The notes below the pieces were generated by a model. It did no database searches and was not told the DNA's origin. It was given only the letters and a program-made list of their open reading frames with translations. A stretch of 22,147 nucleotides of DNA from CAZPEV01 sp964585635 (GTDB lineage: Bacteria; Zixibacteria; MSB-5A5; GN15; JAAZOE01): the NCBI GenBank assembly GCA_964585635.1, contig CAZPEV010000038.1, forward strand, positions 1 to 22,147. The letters are read 5' to 3'. The position numbers were made by a program, and so were the translations under genes. Positions 13,522 to 22,147 of this stretch are shown piece by piece (position 1 is the stretch's first letter; every line of letters begins with the position of its first letter).

Positions 13522-14745
13522 TCAAAAATGTTCGTTAAACCATCTTTCGATTCGTCGGAAAACTCCCCGCGACGCGCTCCGCTTCATCACCTCGTCGGCG
13601 TGTCGCAGACCATAATAGATCAGCCCGATGCCGGTGGCATGGATGGGGCTGGCGGCCATGTCGGCCAGGCCGTCGAAGCCGCGTGGGGCGCCGATTTTCA
13701 CCGGCATGTCGAAAATCTGTTCCGCCAACTCGGCCGCTCCGGGCAAAAGCGATCCCCCGCCGGTCAGCACGACGCCAGCCGCCAGGGTGTCGGGATAGTT
13801 GGCCTTCTTCATTTCCCGTTGCGCCATGGCCAGGATTTCCTCCATGCGCGGGCCGATAATCGAGGCCAGAACGTGGCGCGAGATTTCGCGCGAGGCCCGG
13901 CCGCCGATGCCCGGCACGGATATCATCTGGTCGGCGTTGACCAACGCCGGCATGGCGGCGCCGTAATTCAGCTTGATCTCCTCGGCCTGCTCGATCGGCG
14001 TGCGCAATCCGATGGCGATATCGTTGGTGACGTTCTTGCTGCCCAGCGGCACGGTCGAGGTATGGCGGATGGAGCCGTCGAAGTAGACGGCGATATTGGT
14101 CGTGCTCCCGCCGAGGTCGACCACGGCCACGCCCAGCTCCTGCTCGTCATCGGTCAGGATGGCGTAGCTCGAGGCCAGCGCCTCCAGCACCAGCGCCTCG
14201 ACCTCCAGCTCGCAGCGGTTGATGGCGCGATAGATGTTGCGGACGGCGGTCGTGGCGGCGGTGACGATATGCACCTCCGCTTCCAGGCGGACGCCGGACA
14301 TGCCGACCGGCACCTTGACGCCGTCCTGCTCGTCGATGATGTATTCCTGCGGCAGGATGTGCACGATTTCGCGGTCGGCCGGGATGGCCACCGCCCGCGC
14401 GGCGTCGATGACCCGCTCGACGTCGGCCTCGGTGATCTCGTTGTCGCTGCGCGAGACGGCGATGACGCCGTGCGAGTTGATCGAGCGGATATGATCGCCG
14501 GACAGCCCCGCGATGACGCTTTCGACCTTGACGCCGGCCATCAGCTCGGCATCCGACACCGCCTTGGAGATCGCCCGAATGGTCTTTTCCAGATCGACCA
14601 CCACGCCCCGGCGCATGCCCTCCGACGGCACCATCCCCAGCCCGACCAGGCGGGGGATATCCTCACCCTCGGCCAGCTCGGCGATGATGGCGGCGATTTT
14701 GGTCGTTCCAATATCAAGTCCGACTAGAGTCCGCGTCTGTGACAT
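13522..14745 (-). CDS. ftsA: Cell division protein FtsA
   Basis: Actin-like ATPase that tethers FtsZ filaments to the inner membrane and recruits later divisome proteins. The phosphate-1 motif GLDIGTTKIAAI (9-20), phosphate-2 VVDLGGSTTNIAVY and adenosine-binding VLTGGGSLLPG are present. The SHS2-like 1C region follows the first actin block, and the last residues (about 394-407, GVFRRIERWFNEHF) form the amphipathic membrane-targeting helix. At 407 residues it has normal length. The start overlaps the ftsQ end by 32 nt and the gene directly precedes ftsZ, the standard order. Confidence 0.97.
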   Translation of the reverse strand: MSQTRTLVGLDIGTTKIAAIIAELAEGEDIPRLVGLGMVPSEGMRRGVVVDLEKTIRAISKAVSDAELMAGVKVESVIAGLSGDHIRSINSHGVIAVSRSDNEITEADVERVIDAARAVAIPADREIVHILPQEYIIDEQDGVKVPVGMSGVRLEAEVHIVTAATTAVRNIYRAINRCELEVEALVLEALASSYAILTDDEQELGVAVVDLGGSTTNIAVYFDGSIRHTSTVPLGSKNVTNDIAIGLRTPIEQAEEIKLNYGAAMPALVNADQMISVPGIGGRASREISRHVLASIIGPRMEEILAMAQREMKKANYPDTLAAGVVLTGGGSLLPGAAELAEQIFDMPVKIGAPRGFDGLADMAASPIHATGIGLIYYGLRHADEVMKRSASRGVFRRIERWFNEHF

Positions 14746-15463
14746 CCTTGTCCTCGTTGGTTTCCCAGATAATCATTCCGTCATACTGTAAGTCGTACCA
14801 GCCACCTTTTTTCCGGTCGCCGCCGGTGACGACGGCATCGAGCTTGAGCAACTGGGTCGTAAAATCGGCGCCGGCGGCGCGAAAGCAGCTCGACCGCGTC
14901 GTCAAATAGATGCTGACGAAGGCGCTGTCGGAGAAATCGATCTCGGCGATCTGGCCATATAGCTCCGGCGCGATCATGAGGATGCTGTCGAGGCCGATCA
15001 GCACCGGGGCGACCCGATGATCACGGGGCGGCTCAAACAGGCGCCGGACCTTCAGGCCCGTCAGCACCGGCAGATCGATCTGTTTCCAGGCGGTGTCGTA
15101 GGGAATGATGCGCGACAGGCGGTCGATGCCGTACACCTGGCGTTCCATCACCAGGGCCGCCGGCTCAAACTGATTGACGACCGCCTTGATATCGCCGGGA
15201 AACGAATAGCTCAGGGTCACCCGGCCGATGCTGTCTTGAAAGAGGGCCTCGCGCATCAGTTCCTTCTTGCTCAACCGCAGCAGATTTTCACCCAGGTTGA
15301 TATGGCGCTGCAGGACGCGACCGAGCGTGGCGGCGTGCGGCCCGCGCACGATCGCCCGGCGCACGGCAAAGACCGGGGAGTAGACGGCCGCCACGGCCGC
15401 CGCCACCAGCGCCAGCGTGGCGATGAATACCCACCAATAGCGTTGTCGGATGCCGAACAGCAT
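14714..15463 (-). CDS. ftsQ: Cell division protein FtsQ
   Basis: Bitopic inner-membrane divisome protein that scaffolds FtsB/FtsL in the periplasm. A short cytoplasmic N-terminus (to about residue 10), one transmembrane segment (WWVFIATLALVAAAVAAV, about 10-28), then a POTRA-like domain (VRRAIVRGPHAATLGRVLQ) and beta domain. Sequence is divergent, as usual for FtsQ/DivIB; the assignment rests on topology plus its place between murC and ftsA. Its ATG overlaps the murC stop by one base (TAATG), and its end overlaps ftsA. Confidence 0.88.
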   Translation of the reverse strand: MLFGIRQRYWWVFIATLALVAAAVAAVYSPVFAVRRAIVRGPHAATLGRVLQRHINLGENLLRLSKKELMREALFQDSIGRVTLSYSFPGDIKAVVNQFEPAALVMERQVYGIDRLSRIIPYDTAWKQIDLPVLTGLKVRRLFEPPRDHRVAPVLIGLDSILMIAPELYGQIAEIDFSDSAFVSIYLTTRSSCFRAAGADFTTQLLKLDAVVTGGDRKKGGWYDLQYDGMIIWETNEDKDVTDADSSRT

Positions 15464-16845
15464 TACCGTTCCAGCCTCTTCAGCAGTTTGGGTACAATCC
15501 GAAAGATATCGCCGGCGCCCATGGTGATGATAATGTCGCCGGCCGAAGCCGTCGCGGCCGCCTCATCGACGGCGTTTTCCTTAAGCCCGACGTAGCGCAC
15601 GTTTTTGTAGCCGATGGAGGCGGCATAGTCGGCGATCAGGGCGGCGGTGATCCCGGCCAATGGCTGCTCGCGGGCGGGATAGATGTCGGCCACGAGAGCG
15701 ACGTCGGCATAATGCAGCGCCTCGGCAAATTGGCGGTAGAAATCACGCGTCCGGGTGAACAGGTGCGGCTGGAAGACGGCGATCGTCTTTCCGCGCCGGC
15801 CCATCTGCGACTGCCGCAGGCCGCTGAGGGTGGCCGCCACCTCGCTGGGATGATGGGCATAGTCATCGACGACGGTAACGCCGCCGGCCTCGCCCATGAC
15901 CTGAAAACGCCGTCCAACGCCGCGGAACCCGCGCAGGCCCTCCTCAATGGCGGCGATCGAGATATTGATCTCCAGCGCCGCCGCGATGGCCGCCAAGGCG
16001 TTGGCGACGTTGTACCGGCCGGGAAGGCGCAGCGTGATCTTTCCTTTCGGTTCATCGCGGACGATCAGCGTAAAGCGCGAACCCAGGTCGGAAAATTCGA
16101 TCTCTTCGGCCCGGACGTCGGCGTTGGCGTCAAAGCCGAAGGTCACCACCGGGCGCTTGATGGCGCCCCGTATGCGCGCCACGTTGGCGTCCGACTGGGG
16201 AATGACGACCGAGCCATAGAACGGCACCCGGCTGATATACTCGGTGAAGGCGCCCAAGAGGTCATCCAGATCGCGATAAATGTCGAGATGATCCTCCTCG
16301 ATGTTGGTGATCACGGCAATGGTGGGAAACATTTTCAGAAACGACCGGTCGAACTCGTCGGCTTCGGCCACCATGATTTCGCCCCGGCCGAGTTGTCCGC
16401 CCGAATCCATTTCCATCGCCCGGCCGCCGATCAGCACCGTCGGGTCGAGGCCGGCGACGGTGGCGATGCGGCCCAGCATGGCGGTGGTGGTGGTCTTGCC
16501 GTGGCAGCCGGCGATCCCGATGGAAAACTTAAGGCGCATCAACTCGCCCAGCATCTCGGCCCGCTTGATGATGGGAATGCCGAGCCGGTTCGCCTCCATC
16601 ACCTCGGGGTTGGCCTCGGTGACGGCGGAGGAGATCACGACCAGATCGGCCCCCTCCACTTGCGGCCCGATATGGCTGCTGTAGACGGTGATGCCGATCG
16701 ATTCCAACTGTTCGGTCACCTCGCTGGGCGTATTATCGGAGCCGGCCACCCGGTAGCCCAGGTTGTGCAAAATCTTCGCCATGCCGGACATGCCGGCGCC
16801 GCCGATGCCGACAAAGTACAGGTTTTTATATTTCGAAAATATCAT
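15463..16845 (-). CDS. murC: UDP-N-acetylmuramate--L-alanine ligase
   Basis: Cytoplasmic ATP-dependent ligase adding the first amino acid (L-Ala) of the peptidoglycan stem peptide to UDP-MurNAc. From the ATG at 16845: N-terminal Rossmann glycine loop VGIGGAGMSGMA (12-23), ATP P-loop GCHGKTTT (113-120), central EADEFDRSF and NIEEDHLD, and C-terminal DDYAHHP. The 460-residue length is normal. A GTG at 16896 in frame would overlap murG by 32 nt and add poor sequence, so the ATG just before IFSKYKNLYFVGIGG is preferred. Stop overlaps ftsQ start. Confidence 0.97.
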   Translation of the reverse strand: MIFSKYKNLYFVGIGGAGMSGMAKILHNLGYRVAGSDNTPSEVTEQLESIGITVYSSHIGPQVEGADLVVISSAVTEANPEVMEANRLGIPIIKRAEMLGELMRLKFSIGIAGCHGKTTTTAMLGRIATVAGLDPTVLIGGRAMEMDSGGQLGRGEIMVAEADEFDRSFLKMFPTIAVITNIEEDHLDIYRDLDDLLGAFTEYISRVPFYGSVVIPQSDANVARIRGAIKRPVVTFGFDANADVRAEEIEFSDLGSRFTLIVRDEPKGKITLRLPGRYNVANALAAIAAALEINISIAAIEEGLRGFRGVGRRFQVMGEAGGVTVVDDYAHHPSEVAATLSGLRQSQMGRRGKTIAVFQPHLFTRTRDFYRQFAEALHYADVALVADIYPAREQPLAGITAALIADYAASIGYKNVRYVGLKENAVDEAAATASAGDIIITMGAGDIFRIVPKLLKRLER

Positions 16846-16864
16846 AGACGACCTGGTAAACTCC

Positions 16865-18050
16865 TCAAGTGTCGCGTCCGTGCTGCTTGGTACCACTGGA
16901 TTCTCCTTTATGTCGGGCGAGTTGAATGACGTCGCGCGCGATGTCGGCCGCGGCGTCGGGCCGTCCCAGCGCCCGCGCCGCCTGCCGCATACCCTCCAAT
17001 CGATCCGCTTTCACCAGCGCCATCGCGTGCGCCACCAGTTTCATCGCATCCAGTTCCGCGTCGGCAATCATCTCGGCCGCGCCGGCCAGGGCCACCTCGG
17101 CGGCGTTATGGGTCTGGTGATCGGCGGCGGCATGCGGAAAGGGAACGAGGATGGCGGGCACACCGCAGGCCGTCAACTCGGCGATGGTCAGCGCTCCGGC
17201 GCGCGCCACGGCCAAATCGGCCGCGGCGTAGACCAGTTCCATTTGATTTGAAAACGGGAAAAGGGATATCACAACATCCTTTTTCTCGAGCCTCGCGGCT
17301 ACATCCGTGTAATCCCTTTTCCCGCACTGCCACAACAACTGCACGGTATCGTCCAAGCTTTCCACGCCGTTCAAGACGGCCTCGTTGAGGCGCCGCGCCC
17401 CCTGCGAACCGCCCAAGATCAGGATGGTCTTCCGCTCCGGCCGGAGACCGAAGTGAGCCAGCGCCGCGGCGCGATGGCCGCCGGTGAGCGACCGCCGAAT
17501 CGGGTTACCGGTCATCTTGACAGTGGCTTTCGGCGGCAAATACTCGGCCGCCCGGCGATAGGCCAGAAAAACCAGATTGGCCCGTCGCGCCAGCCAGCGC
17601 GTCACCAATCCGGGATAGCTGTTTTGCTCCTGAATGGCTGTGGGGATATGCCTCCAGGCGGCGGCGATGATCANNNNNNNNNNCATCGGCGAGCGAGGTG
17701 CCGTCCTTCGCCGCCACGGCGGCGATGATCACCGGCGCCGAGACATACCCACCGGTGCCGACGACAACGTCGGGTTCGAATCGCAGGCAGATGCGGCGCG
17801 CCTGCACGATCGAACGCAGCAGCCGCAGCGGAAAGCCAAGCAGGCCGAACGATATCCGCCGCGGCAAACTCCGCATGGCGATCAGCGACAGCGGATGCCC
17901 GATCTGATCCTGCATACCGGCCTCGATGCCATAGCGGGTGCCGACGAATTCGATCCGGCAGCCGGGTTCCAGCCGTTCCAGTTCCCGCGCCACGGCGATG
18001 GCCGGAAACAGATGTCCGCCGGTGCCTCCCCCGGCAAACAGGACTTTCAT
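16865..18050 (-). CDS. murG: UDP-GlcNAc transferase MurG, split by an assembly gap
   Basis: Peripheral membrane glycosyltransferase (GT28) converting lipid I to lipid II on the cytoplasmic face. GGGTGGH (8-14), the VGTGGYVSAP block, QEQNSYPG and the donor-site motifs GGSQGA and GALTIAE are all present. The given sequence breaks the frame: ten Ns at 17674-17683, and the reading frame before and after differ. The 15-mer CGGCGGCGATGATCA occurs at 17659-17673 and again at 17717-17731. Deleting one copy with the 43 nt between (58 nt total) joins APVIIAAAWRHIPTAIQEQN, exactly MurG-like, and yields 375 residues. So this is a misjoin, not a pseudogene. The ATG at 18050 overlaps the ftsW stop (ATGA) and has GAGG 8 nt upstream; a GTG lies at 18059. 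Confidence 0.95.
17674..17683. other. Assembly gap (10 Ns) in murG
   Basis: A fixed run of ten N characters, flanked by a duplicated 15-mer (17659-17673 and 17717-17731). This is a scaffold join with unresolved overlap; about 58 nt here are probably redundant. Confidence 0.97.
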
Positions 18051-19171
18051 GCGGCGCACCTCACTCTTTCCCGCGAGAGATTAAGCAACAGCCCGATGGC
18101 GGCCGAGGACACCGCCAGCGACGAGCCGCCATAGCTGAGAAACGGCAACGCCAATCCGGTCGGCGGCACCAGCCCCAGCACGACGGCGATGTTCAGCGCC
18201 ATGTTGACCGCCAGGCAGACCGTGACGCCCGAAGCCAGCAGGTAATGAAAGCGGTCCTCCTGCGCCACGGCGATCCGTATTCCCCGCCAGATGACGGCAA
18301 ACAAGAGCAGCATGGTGACGATCAATCCCAAGAAACCCAACTCCTCACCGATCGAGGCCAGGATGAAATCGGTGTGCGGCTCGGGCAGAAAGAACTGTTT
18401 GAAAATCCCGTTTCCCAGCCCCACGCCGAACAGCCCGCCGCAGGCCAGCGACAATATCGATTGCTTGACCTGATAGGCGGCCTGCATCGGGTCGGACAAC
18501 GAGGCCATAAAGCCGTCCACCCGCGACCTCTTATAGCCGATGACCAACACCAGGATCGACACCGCCGCGGCCGAGCTGCCGATCGATATCACCAGATGAG
18601 TCAGGCGGGCGCCGGCCAGGAAGAGGACCAGAATCACCGAGCCGATCAACACCAGGGTCGAGCCCAGGTCCGGCTCCAAAACGACCAGCAGGGCGCCGAC
18701 TGCGATTAGCGGACCGTAGGGCCACAGGTAGACCCGGGGATCATCCAGCGTCCGCCCTTTGCGCGACAACGAATGGGCCATATAGGCGATCAGCGTGTAC
18801 TTGAACAGTTCCGACGGCTGCAGGCTGAAAAATCCCAGCGATATCCAGCGATGGGTGTCGCGGATCTTCGGCGTGAAAAAGACGACGATCAATAACGCCA
18901 CGCAGCCCGCCAGCACCGGGACAATCAAGGGACGCAGTTTTTCCAGATTGACCCGCGCCACGACGAACATGATGGCATAGGCCACGACCAGCCAGATCAC
19001 CTGGCGCTTGAGGAAGAAGGCGTGATTGGAGAATTTCTCGCTGGCGTCGGCCATGAAGCTGGACGAGGAGTAGACCATGACGCTGCCGATCAAAATCAAC
19101 GCCGACACGATCAGAAACAGCAAATAGTCGATGGCCTGTTCCTTACCCTTCACGCGTCGCTTCCCTTCCAT
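18047..19171 (-). CDS. ftsW: Peptidoglycan glycosyltransferase FtsW (SEDS family)
   Basis: Polytopic inner-membrane septal glycan polymerase that links lipid II into peptidoglycan together with its class b PBP partner. It has 374 residues with about ten hydrophobic segments, and SEDS signatures RWISLGFFSLQPSELFKY, LEPDLGSTLV and near the end PPTGLALPFLSYGGSS. The rod-elongation paralogue RodA is similar, but location between murD and murG assigns FtsW. It overlaps murD upstream by 29 nt and murG downstream by 4 nt. Confidence 0.95.
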   Translation of the reverse strand: MEGKRRVKGKEQAIDYLLFLIVSALILIGSVMVYSSSSFMADASEKFSNHAFFLKRQVIWLVVAYAIMFVVARVNLEKLRPLIVPVLAGCVALLIVVFFTPKIRDTHRWISLGFFSLQPSELFKYTLIAYMAHSLSRKGRTLDDPRVYLWPYGPLIAVGALLVVLEPDLGSTLVLIGSVILVLFLAGARLTHLVISIGSSAAAVSILVLVIGYKRSRVDGFMASLSDPMQAAYQVKQSILSLACGGLFGVGLGNGIFKQFFLPEPHTDFILASIGEELGFLGLIVTMLLLFAVIWRGIRIAVAQEDRFHYLLASGVTVCLAVNMALNIAVVLGLVPPTGLALPFLSYGGSSLAVSSAAIGLLLNLSRERVRCAA

Positions 19172-20549
19172 TGCCGTTCTTCAATCGGTTGACCAGGTTC
19201 TTGAAATCCCGGCCGCGCTCCTCAAAATTGCGATACATGTCGAAGCTGGCGCAGCCGGGCGACAGGAGCACGGTGTCGCCGGGATGAGCCAGCTCAAACG
19301 CTTTCTGCACCGCTTCGGCCATCGATTTGGCCATCACCACCGGGATCTGCTTCCCCAGTTGCAGGAAAATTTTCTCGCGGGCCTCACCGACCAGCACCAG
19401 ATGCCGGACTTTACCCTGCGCCGCCGGCAACAGGCGGGTGAAATCGCCGGCCTTGTCCCGTCCGCCGGCGATCAGATTGACCCCCCCCGGAACCGATTTG
19501 AGCGCCACCACGACGGCGTCGACGTTGGTTCCCTTGGAATCGTTGATGAAGCGGACGCCGCCGATGGTGTCGACGTATTCCAACCGGTGTTCGACGCCAC
19601 GAAACCGCTCCATCGCCGTTGCGATGACGTCGGGGGCGATGCCGCAGGCCAGGGCCGCCGCCGCCGCCGCCGCCGCGTTGGCATGGTTATGCGGGCCGGG
19701 AATACCGATCCGGTCGACCGCAATGAGGTCGATCTCCTGCCCCGCCAGGCGTCCCACCAGCCGTCCTGCCCGTTGCACGACCCCCTCGGGGAACTGGCCC
19801 GGATACTTGCTTTCCTCCACAGAAAAATAGAGCTGATGACCGGCATACGGGAACGGCCGGCCCATGGTCTCCGGATCATCGGCGTTGAGCACGGCAAACC
19901 GGCCCGGCGTCTGGTTTTCAAAGATGCGGTACTTGGCCGCGCAGTACCCGTCAAAGGAGTCGTACCGGTCAAGATGATCCGGGGTCAGGTTCAGCAAGAT
20001 GCTCACCTGCGGCGCGAACTGTTCGATCCGCTCCAACTGGAACGACGATACCTCCAGCACCGCCAGGCCATCCTCCGGCACTTGGCGGACGACCGATGAA
20101 AACGGCGTCCCGATGTTCCCCGCGACCACGGTCGGCCGACCGGAAGCGCGGCAGATTTCGCCCAGCAGAGCGGTGGTGGTGGTCTTGCCGTTGGAGCCGG
20201 TCACGGCCAGGATTTGACCGCGGCAGACCCAGTAAGCCAGCTCTATCTCCGAAAAGATCGGGATACCGGTCTCGGCCGCCCTGGCCAGGATCGGCAGCGA
20301 GGACGGCACCCCGGGGGAGATGATCAGATAATCCGATTCCAGGAGGCGCCCGCTATGGCCGCCGCATTCGAACGGAATCCCTTCCTGCTTCAGGCGCGAG
20401 ATCGGATCTTCGAGCGCCTCATGCGGCTGGAGGTCGGAGACAAAGGGCAGGCCGCCCAGTTGGCGGACCAATTCGGCCGCGGCGACGCCCGAGCGGGCCA
20501 TCCCGATGATGCCGACGTTTCGTCCGTGCAAGCGATCTATTCTATTCAT
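19143..20549 (-). CDS. murD: UDP-N-acetylmuramoyl-L-alanine--D-glutamate ligase
   Basis: Cytoplasmic Mur ligase adding D-Glu to UDP-MurNAc-L-Ala. From the ATG at 20549: N-terminal Rossmann loop VGIIGMARSG (12-21), P-loop GSNGKTTT (118-125), NLTPDHLDRY, HNHANAAAAAA and C-terminal NDSKGTN. 468 residues, normal. This ATG overlaps the mraY stop (ATGA); a longer in-frame extension to 20633 runs inside mraY and is rejected. The alanine-rich stretch near 19660-19680 is encoded by a GCC/GGC run. Confidence 0.97.
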   Translation of the reverse strand: MNRIDRLHGRNVGIIGMARSGVAAAELVRQLGGLPFVSDLQPHEALEDPISRLKQEGIPFECGGHSGRLLESDYLIISPGVPSSLPILARAAETGIPIFSEIELAYWVCRGQILAVTGSNGKTTTTALLGEICRASGRPTVVAGNIGTPFSSVVRQVPEDGLAVLEVSSFQLERIEQFAPQVSILLNLTPDHLDRYDSFDGYCAAKYRIFENQTPGRFAVLNADDPETMGRPFPYAGHQLYFSVEESKYPGQFPEGVVQRAGRLVGRLAGQEIDLIAVDRIGIPGPHNHANAAAAAAAALACGIAPDVIATAMERFRGVEHRLEYVDTIGGVRFINDSKGTNVDAVVVALKSVPGGVNLIAGGRDKAGDFTRLLPAAQGKVRHLVLVGEAREKIFLQLGKQIPVVMAKSMAEAVQKAFELAHPGDTVLLSPGCASFDMYRNFEERGRDFKNLVNRLKNGNGREATREG

Positions 20550-21631
20550 CGTATCTTCAGCGTGCTTAAGGTTATCAGCGCGCAAATGGCGCCGACGATC
20601 CAGAACCGCACCACCACCTTCGACTCGGCCCAACCACCCAGTTCAAAATGATGATGGAGCGGCGCCATCCGAAAAATCCGCTTCCCTTTCAGCCGGAACG
20701 CGATCACCTGCAGGATGACCGACAGCGCCTCGGCCACAAACACCCCCCCGACGACCACCAGCAGCAGTTCTTTTTTAATCAGTATGGCGATGGCCCCCAA
20801 GGCGCCGCCCAGGGCCAGCGCCCCGGTGTCCCCCATGAAGACCTGCGCCGGCGGCGCATTGAACCAGAGAAAGCCCATGGCCGCCCCGATCACGGCCGCG
20901 CAGTACACGGCCAGTTCGCCGGCGCCCGGCAGATATTCGATCACCAGATATCCGGAGAAGTCGGCCCGGCCGGAGACGTAGGTCAGCCCGGCAAAGGCGA
21001 TGAAGCAAAAAGCCGACAGCCCGATGGCCAAGCCATCCAGGCCGTCGGTCAGGTTGACCGCGTTGGACGTTCCGGTGATCACGAGGATGATAAAGGGGAT
21101 GTACAGCACGCCCAGCTTCAGGATATAGTTCTTGAAGAAGGGTATGCCGGTATCGCTGGAAAACGATCCCGTCGGGGGATAGTAGTACAGCAGCAGCCCG
21201 AACAGGATGCCGCAGGCGATCTGGCCGATCAGCTTCTTCCGGCCGACCAAGCCGCGTGGCTGATGCTTCTTGGCCTTGAGGTAATCGTCCATGAATCCGA
21301 TCGCCCCCATCCAGACCGTGACCAGCAGCATCAGCAGGATGAAGCGATTGGACAGGTCGGCCCACAAAAGGGTGGGCAGCAGTATGGCGACCAAAATCAG
21401 CACCCCGCCCATGGTTGGGGTGCCCTCTTTGATCTTATGCGACTGTGGTCCCTCTTCGCGAATCTTCTCCTTGACCTGGAAGCGATGCAACAAGCGGAGA
21501 AAATACGGCCCGAAGAGAATCGAAATCACCAGCGCCGTCACCGCCGCGGCGGTGGCCCGCGTCGTGATGTAGCGGAACAGATTCAGCCCCGATACATAGT
21601 GCGTCATCGATAGAAATAGATAATACAGCAT
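20546..21631 (-). CDS. mraY: Phospho-N-acetylmuramoyl-pentapeptide transferase
   Basis: Polytopic inner-membrane enzyme transferring phospho-MurNAc-pentapeptide to undecaprenyl phosphate to make lipid I. It has 361 residues and about ten membrane segments. Key motifs are GTPTMGG (70-76), the aspartates D115-D116 in GFMDDYLK, NAVNLTDGLDGLA (190-202) and the conserved PLHHHFELGGWAE loop. The N-terminus 'MLYYL...FRYITTRA' is typical, supporting the ATG at 21631, which begins 2 nt after the murF stop. Confidence 0.97.
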   Translation of the reverse strand: MLYYLFLSMTHYVSGLNLFRYITTRATAAAVTALVISILFGPYFLRLLHRFQVKEKIREEGPQSHKIKEGTPTMGGVLILVAILLPTLLWADLSNRFILLMLLVTVWMGAIGFMDDYLKAKKHQPRGLVGRKKLIGQIACGILFGLLLYYYPPTGSFSSDTGIPFFKNYILKLGVLYIPFIILVITGTSNAVNLTDGLDGLAIGLSAFCFIAFAGLTYVSGRADFSGYLVIEYLPGAGELAVYCAAVIGAAMGFLWFNAPPAQVFMGDTGALALGGALGAIAILIKKELLLVVVGGVFVAEALSVILQVIAFRLKGKRIFRMAPLHHHFELGGWAESKVVVRFWIVGAICALITLSTLKIR

Positions 21632-21633
21632 AC

Positions 21634-22147
21634 TCAGCTATTCTTGGCGGCCGACCCCTTCAGGCCGGCGACAATCTTTTCCAGTTCCATTCCCCGCGAT
21701 CCTTTGAACAGGATCAGGTCTCCCCGGCCGACGACGGCCAGCAGGGCGTCAAGCAACTCCGGATGAGTCAGATAATGCCCGGCCGCCGCCGCCGGCAGTC
21801 CGGCCGCTATCGCCGCCTTGGCGGTGGCAGCCGATTGCGGCCCAAGGCAGAGCAGGTGATCGAGTCCCGCCGCGGCGGCCGCCCGGCCGATCTGCTCATG
21901 CAGTCGTCTCGATTCCGCCCCCAGTTCGAGCATATCACCCAGCACGGCGATTTTCTTCCCCGTCACGTTCATCTCGGCCAGCGCCGTCAGAGCAGCCGCG
22001 ACCGATTCCGGGTTGGCGTTGTAGCAGTCGACCACGAGCACCGGCCCGTCGGGCACCTGGTGCACCTCCATGCGAAGCGGGGAGCCCGGCGCCTCCGCCA
22101 GCGCGGCGGTCACCGCCTCGAGCGGCACGCTGCACCACAGCGCGGCG
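21634..22147 (-). CDS. murF: UDP-MurNAc-tripeptide--D-Ala-D-Ala ligase, C-terminal part (runs off window)
   Basis: The C-terminal portion of the ligase that adds D-Ala-D-Ala to complete UDP-MurNAc-pentapeptide. Only about 170 codons are visible; the frame stays open to the window edge (reading AALWCSVPLEAV at its start), so the gene continues to the right. Recognisable Mur-ligase C-domain features: VVDCYNANPESVAAAL, KIAVLGDMLELG and LFKGSRGMELEKIV, all characteristic of MurF. First visible gene of the operon, 2 nt before mraY. Confidence 0.93.
   Translation of the reverse strand, partial: AALWCSVPLEAVTAALAEAPGSPLRMEVHQVPDGPVLVVDCYNANPESVAAALTALAEMNVTGKKIAVLGDMLELGAESRRLHEQIGRAAAAAGLDHLLCLGPQSAATAKAAIAAGLPAAAAGHYLTHPELLDALLAVVGRGDLILFKGSRGMELEKIVAGLKGSAAKNS

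Overview
The window looks like part of a chromosome, probably a metagenome-assembled genome, from a Gram-negative bacterium of the FCB/Zixibacteria type. This is inference. It rests on (i) paired dockerin-like modules with the 'NYIFKGGPAP' style that I associate with candidate division Zixibacteria and relatives, (ii) an LpxH-type lipid A enzyme, which implies an outer membrane, and (iii) a GC-rich genome with an intact division/cell-wall cluster. A run of ten Ns (17674-17683) marks an assembly join. Almost everything is on the minus strand.

Layout from the left. 1-744 has no convincing gene but holds several GC-rich hairpin/repeat elements. 745-4237 encodes two secreted proteins, a seven-repeat propeller-like protein and an M14 zinc carboxypeptidase with thrombospondin type-3 calcium repeats; both end in near-identical dockerin-like modules. 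4238-4979 is non-coding. 4980-5888 holds a SAM methyltransferase and tRNA-Ser(UGA). 5987-8477 holds an MFS transporter coupled to a SprT-like zinc protein, then a haem-binding lipoprotein (DUF3365-like). A good sigma70-type promoter then drives a small ORF and lpxH on the plus strand.

9603-11431 is an AT-richer island inserted between lpxH and the 3' end of the division cluster. It reads (minus strand): candidate structured ncRNA, a small 138-aa helical protein, an XRE-type HTH regulator and a retron-type reverse transcriptase. The ncRNA has the parts expected of a retron: an a1/a2-like duplex, a TTAGC branch-site motif, three msr-like stem-loops and a long imperfect msd-like hairpin. I judge this an undescribed or at least atypical retron, presumably anti-phage, and the most interesting thing in the window. 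The RT core is FVDD rather than YxDD and its retron signature motifs are altered.

11975-22147 is the dcw cluster read right to left: murF (partial), mraY, murD, ftsW, murG, murC, ftsQ, ftsA, ftsZ. The genes overlap or abut (several ATGA/TAATG junctions), implying one translationally coupled operon that ends at a strong intrinsic terminator (11785-11825). It carries peptidoglycan precursor synthesis (MurF, MraY, MurD, MurG, MurC) and the divisome core (FtsW, FtsQ, FtsA, FtsZ). murB and ddl, often found between murC and ftsQ, are absent here. murG is broken in the given sequence by an assembly artefact, not by mutation.
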